From positions 29,810,061 through 29,874,060 of the forward strand of contig NC_056038.1 of the NCBI RefSeq assembly GCF_004379255.2: 64,000 nucleotides of DNA, in the 5' to 3' direction. The number at the start of each line of letters is the position of its first letter. Position 1 is the first letter of the stretch. The translations under genes and the position numbers were made by a program. The notes under the pieces were generated by a model. The model did not search any database. It saw only the letters and a list, made by a program, of their open reading frames with translations, and was not told where the DNA came from. The DNA comes from Salvia splendens. Lineage: Eukaryota; Streptophyta; Magnoliopsida; Lamiales; Lamiaceae. Of this stretch, positions 49,214-58,069 are shown in pieces.

Positions 49214-50057
49214 CTTATCGAGGACGAACAGAAGGAAGGCTGACTAAAGCACATCAGCGTATGATTTAGTCATCACTACTATCTTTTGCCAATGCATTTA
49301 ACCTTATTTCCATGCTAGTGCACATATAACTTATCTTTTGACAACTAAATCACATGGTTTATGTAAACGTCGTGAACTGATTCACTACGCATTTTGCTTA
49401 TGAAAAATAATTACAGTTTCAGATATGGAGGCTTAGTCAGTATTTCGTGCAATATTTCAAAATCACTTCATATATTTTGCAGTTTCGTACAATGGGTACA
49501 TGGCTAACCTCTTTGTTGTATAGCTAATCGAATGAAGATGTTTACTTTAATCATACACGAAAAAAAAACGAGTTCTTACATGCTTGTGGGGATACTTTCT
49601 TCAATATGGTATCGTCTGGATTATGTTTATGCAAATGTACCCACCGCATTTTCCATCATGTGATCAATTATTTGTTGATTTGTTCGAACCCAATCTTCCA
49701 GTTTCATTAATTGGCAACTTCACTACGTGGAACTACTACAAGTGAAATGGATATAAAGAAGCTTCACAGAGGCAGACTATTACTAGTGATTTGGACATAC
49801 AGAATGCCCTTGGAGTTTGCATGCCTATGAAAGTGCAATGGATCTACTTCATGCACGACATTATACAAACCCCTACAACCACTACAATGACATCAGTTTA
49901 TACCCTATTTGCCCAGCAACACCACCAAGTTGGCATTACCTACAAAATACATTTTCCAAAATAGCTTATAAGCACCAAACATAATAGGAATTAGTAACAA
50001 AAAAACAGCCCTGCAAGAGTGACTATTCTGGGCGTTTACATATATGGTGCCACCACT
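49214..50057. other. Intergenic space inside the Harbinger element
   Basis: Between convergent ORF1 and the second Myb/SANT gene. A 19-bp direct repeat (GGGCGTTTACATATATGG, 50031-50049 and 50064-50081) sits just before the second gene's stop. No ORF. Confidence 0.55.
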
Positions 50058-50929
50058 TCATGGGCGTTTACATATATGGGGCCACCACTTCATCGGGGAG
50101 TTTGAGCCGCACGAACTTGAACGAGGGGACTTCGCGGTTGATGGCCCGGCCCCTTCAGTAGATGGTTTGGGAGGTTGATGCAGAATCTGCCCCTTCTCTT
50201 CCCGAGGTCGCATCAGCCCGTCCGATGTTAAGTCGATGAAGTCGATTCCGGCGTCGGTACTGGACCCTCGATCATTGGGCATTGGGTCATCATCGAACAA
50301 CTTCCGGCGCACCTTTGGGCCTGGGAACACGGCTGGAGAGTTAACCTCGTCTTCTCCGTCGCCCAGAGCGTTCATAACACTTGCATCCTCATGTATCTCT
50401 TCGGTGTTGTCGGAGATGACGACCACTTCCTTTTGTCCCTCGACCTTCACATCGTCGAACCCAAACAAACATGCGAGGCGTGCCCAAATGGGTTCTTCCT
50501 GATAGAAGTAAGCACCCGCAAATGAGTTCATCTGCATGTTATAATACAAGTTAAAGCTTTGGCCAATGAGTGGTAAGTTTCGCCATTTTAATGCATTACC
50601 TTCAACATATAATCCCACGATTCTTTTGGTGCCACGACCGCTTTCGTTTGCTGGTTCCAGTACGCACCTCGGAGGCGGATGACTGCTTTGAACGTGTAAT
50701 ACCGTGTCCGCAACAGGTCTACCCTCTCCTTCAGCTCCAGCTCAGAGAACTTGACACATGCTTTGTTCTTGATCCAATCTGACGCCGTAAGTAGGATCCA
50801 AGACGGGAATTCGGTGGGCAACATATTGTTTTCCCCCTTCAGGATGATGAGGCAGTCCACCAACGCATCGTCGCATGCCGGAGACCACTTGGCGTTATAC
50901 AAGAACTCTGATTGTGAAGGTATTGCCAT
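50058..50929 (-). CDS. Second Myb/SANT-like gene carried by the Harbinger element (intact)
   Basis: Two exons, 50929-50600 and 50531-50058, joined in phase over a 68-nt GT-AG intron, giving 267 aa with no lesion. The N-terminal half is a Myb/SANT-like (DUF-type) domain: WSPACDDALVDCLI, ASDWIKNKACVKFSELEL, RVDLLRTRYYTFKAVI, then SWDYMLK and PIWARLACLFG. The C-terminal half is acidic and low-complexity (VVVISDNTEEIHED, VNSPAVFPGPKVRRKLF) and resembles a regulatory tail. The family is widespread in plants as uncharacterised Myb/SANT-like proteins. It is distinct in sequence from ORF1. It lies back to front with ORF1, inside the TIRs. It could be the element's own second DNA-binding protein or captured host cargo. 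Confidence 0.85.
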
Positions 50930-51874
50930 CTTTGCGTTAACGGTGAGATTGTATGTTGCTCTAATATGGTATCGTCTGCCACGACTGATAAGTCTTTAAG
51001 TTGGAGGAGTTTGAGTCAATTTGATTGACACTTATCTACCAATTCCATAAATGCAAATTTCCTCCACCCTCCATTTAAAGTACCATCGAGCCACACAATC
51101 TTTGACTCATTGGGTACATGGCAGTAATAGTGCATTCAATTTATAGCTAATTCAATTCAACAACATAAATGATTTATCATTTTACATTATTTCATAGACT
51201 GTCCTATCTTTTTATGGAATATTTATAAATTGCCCATTTTTCTATATATGGTGGTGTATCAACTATCAACCAAATGAGGGACACAATTTCATTTCTTCAT
51301 ATAATTCGACTATTCCCTTCAAGTAAACTACTACACATAAAAATTTTGGAAGTGAAAAGCTCATGTAACTGTGTACGAATAAATTATTAGCATAAATTCT
51401 ACATGGTTTAAGCCTACTGTGGTTGAGACAAATTAACAAACACGTGGAATGCATAGACCAATTTCACCGCCTCAAAAATGTTTCCCATTCCAAAGCATGT
51501 CAATTAGCCACATTGTTGAATTGAAAACAACAACACAAGATTCATTCATAAAATTCAATTTATCTAATTCCACCAAATTTGTATCTAATTTATCTCGCTC
51601 CATATACAGGACAAAATTCAATAAATAAACCAGCAACATCCTCTCCGTCGTATACGCCGAGATGAACGGTCACATGCCACACTTTAGTTGCTCACCCACC
51701 ATTTCAGAGATCATTAATTTTCTCCACCTTCATCACCACTTCTCTTTAATGCATTGGGTTGTCTTTTTCATATCTTGAATCCTATATAGGAAATACTCAA
51801 TATGGTAGTCGTTTACACAACATTCAACACTTAGTCGAAGGATAGAACTAAATTTGTATCACATACAACTGCAA
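50930..51874. other. Divergent promoter region between second SANT gene and B3 gene
   Basis: 945 bp between two head-to-head genes; likely contains both promoters. AT-rich with no ORF. No confident TATA box was chosen. Confidence 0.5.
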
Positions 51875-52921
51875 ATGGGAGGTGAAGGATCTAACTCCAT
51901 CCCGAACGTCGACCCGGACTACCAAAGACTCCCTTCATTCATGAAGGTGTTCCACCAGGAGCGATGCAAAGATGACATGGTAAGTGGGTATTGATTTTGA
52001 TATATTACACATGAAATTGTTATGTTGTTCTCAATTCAACTTATATCTTGCAGTGACTTCCTCCCGAATTCGTCGGGATTCACGGGAATGACCTACCGTT
52101 CGACTGTAGGCTCGTTTGGACGAATGGAATACGATATAGGGTGCGAATTCTAAAGCTTGCCAATGGGTTCTTCTTCACCTCCGGATGGCGAGAGTTTGTT
52201 CTTGCTACTGGCGTCGTACACGGCGATCATCTCACCTTCACTTTGGTGGATGTTGGAGATTTCAACGTCAAGCGGTTTGATAGCGCCACGCATTGTCAAC
52301 CGCAGGGCGACGTTGACGGTAAACTCAAAAGAATCATCCACTTTCTTCATGCGGTACTAATACGTTAGCTTATATTTATTTGTAATTGTTGAAGACGACG
52401 ATGTGGAAGTTAGCTACTCCCCGGACATCGAGACGTCCGACGATTACGTGCCATCAGAGACTGAATCTGAAACAACTATGGATGACGACTACGTGGACGA
52501 CAGCAGGGCACTAAACATCGACGGCTTCCCAACATTCGTCATTTCGCTGACCACGATGCACATCAGTCGCAGCATTGAGATCCCATATGGCTTTTGGCAA
52601 CGCAATATCCCGATGGGGGCAATTAAAGCGGGCGTGCATCTGGTGACCGATGGGGGGATTTGGCGATGTACACTCAAACACAAATCGAGGAAGATATGGG
52701 TGAAGCATGGGTGGGCTCGATTCAAAACCGAGAACAATCTAGTGGAAGGGGCGAGCTGCCATTTCCAGCTCGTTGATGCCCTTGAAGTCCAATTTTACGT
52801 GAGGAAGATATGGGTGAAGTCCGTAAGATCGTTCGAAGCAATTACATTAGCTATATGCAGTAGTCGTAAGCTTTTTATTATCGTAATGTATGTGAATATT
52901 GCGTTGTGTACGCTCCATTGA
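51875..52921 (+). pseudogene. Two-B3-domain (REM-type) gene inside the Harbinger element
   Basis: Three exons inferred: 51875-51979, 52054-52318 and 52395-52921. Exon 1 gives [10 protein letters not shown]...[14 protein letters not shown]. The first B3 domain follows ([50 protein letters not shown]). After an acidic linker ([18 protein letters not shown]) comes a second B3-like domain ([39 protein letters not shown]). B3 domains bind DNA in plant transcription factors; the REM group often has several. The first codon of exon 2 is TGA, where a CGA (Arg) would fit the usual B3 start, so as read the protein is truncated after 35 residues. The second acceptor that would avoid it was not found. 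Stop at 52919-52921. Confidence 0.8.
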
Positions 52922-53613
52922 TCATGACAAATTTTCAATCTACTTGCTTTAATGCTTGATCATTGGGTTTAATGTAAGGTATTTGTGGTGAATGCTTCGT
53001 AATTGCTTTATGGCTCTGATGCACATTTCATTAAAATTCCTTCTATATAACACCACAATATCGTATATAGAGTTAGCTCCAATATTAATGCACATTTTTT
53101 CAAAATTCCGTAGGTGATTTCGCATAATAATTTTGTGCATATGAAATACTATGAAAACTAACCATCCGTTTCCCTAATTTCAGTCGCAATACATCAACAT
53201 AAACATTTATCCATAAGTAATCCATTTAGTTTTTTATGTAACTAATCTGGCGTACGACTAATATAGACATCAGCTTCAGTGTGTACTTAATTTACATATA
53301 ACAGAACATACATTTGTCATAGCTATTTTAGTTTAGGAAACTTATCATACGAGGATGCTAGAGCATTATGGCGTACAACGACATTTTACACAGTTTTCCC
53401 TATCAAAATTCTGACCATTACCAACAAGAGTCAGGTGAACAAAATCATGACATTGATCTTCCACTCCAATGAATTAAGGGTGTTGTAATAAGGATCACTT
53501 ATCACGGAGTGGGACGTTGCTTCAGATATAGTCTATGTTCCACGTACATCTCGAGGGCGGTTAACTAGCTCAGCCTAGATATTGCAGCTGCGAAGCGAAT
53601 TGTCACCGACCAC
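52922..53613. other. Noncoding stretch inside the Harbinger element
   Basis: AT-rich, no ORF; B3-gene 3' side. Nothing else recognised. Confidence 0.5.
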
Positions 53614-53766
53614 CTAATCAAACCACTTAAAAGACCCAGGATGCTTCCCTTCGACTGGGCACTTCAGGTAGTACCGGCCTGCATTCATCGCTGCCGGCCC
53701 GACACGCTTAAGTTCCATTTTCCCACTCCCGCAAACGCATTCTGGCGTTTCTTCTTTACGAGGCAT
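53614..53766 (-). CDS. Small GRF-type zinc-finger-like ORF in the Harbinger element
   Basis: A 50-codon frame, MPRKEETPECVCGSGKMEL...GRYYLKCPVEGKHPGSFKWFD. The Cys pair at the start, GRYYLKCP and the SFKWFD end fit the short GRF zinc finger (C-x-C-x(~20)-C ... W). GRF fingers occur in nucleic-acid enzymes and often in plant proteins of unknown role. The frame stops at TAG 53616-53614, where relatives usually continue with acidic residues, so the tail may have been lost. It lies ~0.2 kb beyond the 3' end of the nuclease gene on the same strand. Confidence 0.6.
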   Translation of the reverse strand: MPRKEETPECVCGSGKMELKRVGPAAMNAGRYYLKCPVEGKHPGSFKWFD

Positions 53767-53955
53767 ATTGCTGAAAAACAAAACAGAAGACAACATATAT
53801 CTACATCATCAAGACTGATTAGTAAAGGAGGAATCAGTAACAATCATTTAACATAAGCAATAGCAAATGCAGTTCCATCGTATTACAAGAAGTTCAATTA
53901 AAACTAAATGGCTTTAACTCAATTCAAGTCACTTATTTCCAAATGTATGACTCAT

Positions 53956-55354
53956 TCATCTGTTATTCCACATGTTGAGTGCTAGACTATCTCTGAACTG
54001 AGTCCAATCGGAAGACGGCTCAACACAGTCAACATACTCCCCACTAACGTTATCTTCCTCTGTGTTGGTTGTGTTCATGATTGTGTCTACCTCAAGTTCC
54101 ACCGGATTCACCTCCATTTCACGTCGAATGAAATTATGGAGTAAGAAACATGCCATGATTAGACGGATTTGAGTTTTTATAGGATAAAATGAAGCGCTCA
54201 TTAGAATGCCCCACCACATTTTCAAAACTCCAAATGCGCGTTCTATGACATTTCGAGCTTTGGTATGCCGCATGTTGAAGATTTCCTTCGGGGTTTGGGG
54301 AGCATCGGTGCCAGGACCCCACTCATTGAGATGATAGCGTACTGCCTTGAATGGTGTGAGGAACCCATTGCAATTTGCATAAGCATTATCGCAAAGGTAA
54401 TAACAACCTATAAAACAGAAGGTGGAACTCGATTAATGTTACAGATGGGAAGAGCGCGGCTGAATGGGTAACAATGGGCGTAATTAAAATGCTACCTTGA
54501 GGTACTTTTAGCCCACCGGCATGTGAAACTGCATCCCTGAGGACGCGAGAGTCTCCTGCAGAGCCTTCCCAGCCAGGGAGCAAGTAAACAAACTGCATTT
54601 GACGATCACACACAGCTAGCACATTAGTTGCTATCTGCCCTTTCCTCGTCCTATACCGCGGTTTGTCATCATTCGGAACTAAGACACTAATATGGGTGCC
54701 GTCCAGCGCGCCGAGACAACCCTTGAGTTAAACAAATAAAAGGATAAACTTTATTAGTTGCTAAGCAAAAAAACATATATCCAAAGTGCATATTACAGCA
54801 AAATATACCCTTGTGCCGTATTACCCTAAACCACTGCCAACGATGGTCGGTGCAATCATCCGGAACGGGTGTCAGTTTCGCAAGGAGCACAGGATAAAGG
54901 CTAAGTACAGCAGCAAGTACCTTATGCACATAATACGAAACAGTTCCACCTGAACGCCAAAAAGTAGTCCCCACAACTCGATTCTTCTGATGGTGTGCCA
55001 ATACAGACACAAATATTGCCGTTTGCTCCTCAACACCAAGGTATTTACCTACTGTCAGCCCCCCCTCTCAGAAAGTAAACGACACAACCTACCAAACGTG
55101 CAACGGTCCATGCGTAGATTGGATACGCAGGCAGAATTTGTGACGTGTAGTAGCCGGTCTAAGTACTTTAACTGTGCAGAGATCTTGTTGAGCACGCTGT
55201 GTCGCCGTGCGTGCTCAACAATCTGACGCCTCTCCCGTCTACACCGGGCCTGGAGGAAACGATGTAACAATGTTGTGGTTTCTTCACGATAAAGGAGCAT
55301 AATGTCCTCGAGCAACAAACATAGATGCGCTGATTTGGTGGAGTAAAGACTCAT
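53956..55354 (-). pseudogene. Harbinger DDE nuclease, one homopolymer frameshift
   Basis: Three exons: 55354-54825, 54721-54496 and 54406-53956. The N-terminal helical domain starts MSLYSTKSAHLCLLLEDI, then RMDRCTFGRLCRLLSERG. The catalytic triad is visible: Asp in GALDGTHI, Asp in GDSRVLRD and Glu in NVIERAFGVLK. HNFIRREM follows, as in HARBI1/DDE_Tnp_4 proteins. The enzyme would cut the element out and insert it at TAA/TTA. The only break is in a run of seven G (55,063-55,069 as C on +), after which the frame shifts from ERGG* to LTVGKYLGVEEQ. This could be a real lesion or a homopolymer miscall. Splice junctions otherwise keep phase. Confidence 0.88.
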
Positions 55355-56172
55355 TTTCTGAATTTGTATATTGGCCTTAACTAGAGAACAATGTATGAAC
55401 AAATTGAAGGATTATCAACACTGAAACCAAGTACAAGGACACCCAAGATTAAATTCAACGCCGTCGATGGGAGAAGTTGTAGTAACCGACTGAAATTTCA
55501 GAGCTAAACAAAGAAGGGCTGGGTATTACCCCAAACGACGCCATAAGGAGCGCGATTTGTGGCATCAATAATAAATAGCGAGCAAAATCAAATCACGAAA
55601 ATTTGGATTAATTAACCCTTACCTAGGCTTACAGAGGAGCAGATCAGGAGCACGATGACGACGTATAGCCTCTGATTTTGTAACTTTCAGGATTCTTGAT
55701 CATGCGATGTGTCCCAGACAAAAAAAAAACCAAAAATTACTGTGGGTTTTTCAATCTGCTTGCCCATATCCATATGTGTAAATTGCAAGGGATAGCCGAT
55801 GAGGACATACCTGGGGTGATTGGGGAAAGTCACCGCCGAAACTCTTCCGTGCACAACCAATTCAGCTCTGAGCACCGTTTGGAATCGATTTATGCAGAGC
55901 TAGGGTTGGGTCGACATTAGTTGAAGGGGGGAAAATGAGAGAGCTAGCAAGGGTGATTTTAAAATTTCATAGGCAAAATGGTAATCTCCCATCCATTACT
56001 GGATCCAAATTTCTATGCAGAAATCAAAAAGCACCTCCATCGTCAGAATTGGATTTGGCATATTTCCCATATGAACAATGCGGGCCCGAAAGTTATCTGC
56101 GGGCGTCAGTAGCCTAAACCTTGTACCTTGAACAGCCAATAAGTCCAAGAAATAAGCTCATTTCTGCTCATA
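55355..56172. other. Harbinger element right arm and nuclease promoter side
   Basis: No convincing gene; upstream region of the nuclease and subterminal DNA up to the right TIR. Confidence 0.5.
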
Positions 56173-56193
56173 TCATGTTACTTGAACAGGCCC
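56173..56193. repeat. Right TIR of the five-gene Harbinger element
   Basis: Inverted match to 47357-47377, followed by TAA (56194-56196). Confidence 0.93.
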
Positions 56194-56375
56194 TAAGGAT
56201 GCTCTGCCATAGGCTATACTTGAAAGAAAGATGGGGAAAAGAAACAACCAAGCTGTTACTTAGTGGCTCATACATTGGGAGGGGTACTCACCCGCGGATG
56301 CTTCGTGGGAATATGCGGATGAAATCAAAGCACGTTTTCCTTGGTTCCTTGAGGACAAGGAACCTTAAGGGGGAG

Positions 56376-56934
56376 TGTTGTTGCATGCACAATAACCGCG
56401 TCATGCAATGAAGGAATAAGGGTCCGTATGCGGATAATAATAGGTCCACGTGGACATCCGAGCTGGCATGAGAAAGGGGAGTACGTGAGTTCGCTGAGCG
56501 GGGGCACATGGGAATATAGGCGGACGCGGTGCACATTGCGTGAATTATAAAAGGAAGGACCACACTCTCATTTGTTATGTTAGTTGTGTGATTGTTGATT
56601 GGGGCTAGGATCCGTGATCCGTAGCAGTTCTCAGTTTTCATTCTCATTGTTATCGTGGTGTTACTTGCTTGTAGCAGTTCTCAGTTTTCATTCTCATTGT
56701 TATCGTGGTGTTACTTGCTTGTTATTGCTATTCGTAATTCCTCTTTTGCAATATACATTCGATTGCTCAGATCTATCTATCTTAGCTCGATTGCTCTGTT
56801 GCGTGTGTTTGCGCGTGGTTGTGTTGTTTGCTGTTGTTGTGTGGTTTGTGGTGATCATTGCGATATCGTTGGCTTCGAGCTCGGATCGCAACATCATTAC
56901 CGCAAGAGATTTTTGTAGTTACTAAGCATCGACA
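56376..56934 (+). repeat. Ty3/gypsy 3' LTR
   Basis: Begins TGTTGTTGCATGCAC right after the polypurine tract. It has a TATAAAAGG-type box near 56,546. The end was placed at CGACA (56,934), a guess. It contains a 50-bp tandem duplication. Confidence 0.65.
56621..56720. repeat. 50-bp perfect tandem duplication within the gypsy LTR
   Basis: GTAGCAGTTCTCAGTTTTCA... occurs at 56621-56670 and again at 56671-56720 without differences by eye, so the duplication is recent. Confidence 0.92.
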
Positions 56935-58069
56935 GTTTTTGCTTATTACTGATAACAAGGCAAGAAATTGAGCATCTAATCTAAAGATACTTTTTTGCGG
57001 ATTAGAAAATTTAATAAGGGCAGAGAAATACCGTAGAGAAGAAGAAGCTTGGAGGAGGAGAAATCTTGCGAAGAAGAAAAAAGAGGCGCGGAGGATCTGA
57101 TCTTAATTACTATTAGAGTTGGGAATTTGAATGCTAGATTAATTGTGCAAAGACGAAGCTACTGCAGCTGCGGCGGCGATTCCGCTCCACCGGATTTCAG
57201 AGAGGTTTTGTGTGTGTGTGTTTTAGTGAGTGAATTGCGAGAAGGTATGAAGGTTTTGGGTTTTCAAGTTTGATTGAAAACTGGCCCAATCACTTTGATG
57301 GCTAGTTAAAGACTAAGTTAATTAATTATTTTTAATTCAAATTTTATACTCCATTCTAATAAAAAAAATATTATTATTTTTATTGTATATTTAAAAAAAT
57401 ATGTTTTACTTTAATGCTTTAATTTATTCTAAATTAGATTTAAATCGTGTAAAACGAAATTTTATAGTGTAAATCAGGTCGTGTAATATCATGTCGTATC
57501 AACCTATATTATATCGTGTTGTTAACAGATTCGTGTCGAACTATCGGGTGCAAATAGTGTTTGGATTTGAGTTTTGTCAAATTCGGATTATGCCTTTATT
57601 GGATTGAGTCATTATCAAGTTGATAGACATGAGACATAATCACGGTTGCTATATTAGTGTATATACAAAAGCCAAGTGAAGCGATAATAAATTAAAATGG
57701 CAAGTTAAAAGGTAAGATGTGAAAATTGTAAGTGGCGAAATGACTCTAATGAATACAAGGAGAACTAGATGTTTTAAGTCAATATACATAAAGATGAAGT
57801 TTGAAGGTAACCTTTCTGGAATGGCGTATTTATAAAACCCGACCAGTGTAATTTGCATGCTATTGCACATGAACGTGAGTTTACCTAGTGCACACAGATA
57901 GTATCGGCTATATGGTGAGGTTCATGAACTACATTCATATCTTCAACCAATATAACAGTAAACGATTTTACAGCATAAAGTCCTGGGCAGAATATGAAGT
58001 ATGAAACCTCAACATCAATGAGGTAATACAGATTAAGGTTAAGAGTAGGACTACTATAAGTGCAACAGA
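56935..58069. other. Spacer with an orphan leader-like segment
   Basis: 57,025-57,280 read on the minus strand looks like a plant 5' UTR exon: pyrimidine-rich, CT tracts, and ending at a donor-like CTACG|GTATTT. Its coding part would lie where the gypsy LTR now is. The rest is AT-rich. Confidence 0.4.

Larger units (their letters stand above)
47357..56193. mobile_element. 8.84-kb five-gene PIF/Harbinger transposon with B3 and extra Myb/SANT cargo
   Basis: The terminal inverted repeats start GGGTCTGTTCAAGTAACA on the left and GGGCCTGTTCAAGTAACA on the inverted right (20 of 21 terminal bases match). They are flanked by TAA at 47354-47356 and 56194-56196, the standard PIF/Harbinger 3-bp duplication. 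The interrupted gypsy frame continues in the same phase across the insertion, independent proof of the borders. Contents are a Myb/SANT-like ORF (+), a second Myb/SANT-like gene (-), a two-B3-domain gene (+), a GRF-type zinc-finger ORF (-) and a DDE nuclease (-). Typical plant PIF elements carry only the Myb-like ORF and the nuclease. All borders were read directly. Confidence 0.93.
56197..56934 (+). mobile_element. Ty3/gypsy chromovirus fragment, right part (chromodomain and 3' LTR)
   Basis: Continues the integrase reading frame in phase from 47353. The C-terminal chromodomain has WLIHWEGYSPADASWEYA and ends LEDKEP, then TAA. Two in-frame TAG codons (56210-56212 and near 56,255) break it, both at positions where CAG is plausible. 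The polypurine tract AAGGGGGAG (56367-56375) and an LTR follow. The right border is uncertain because no 5' LTR is available for comparison. Confidence 0.88.
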
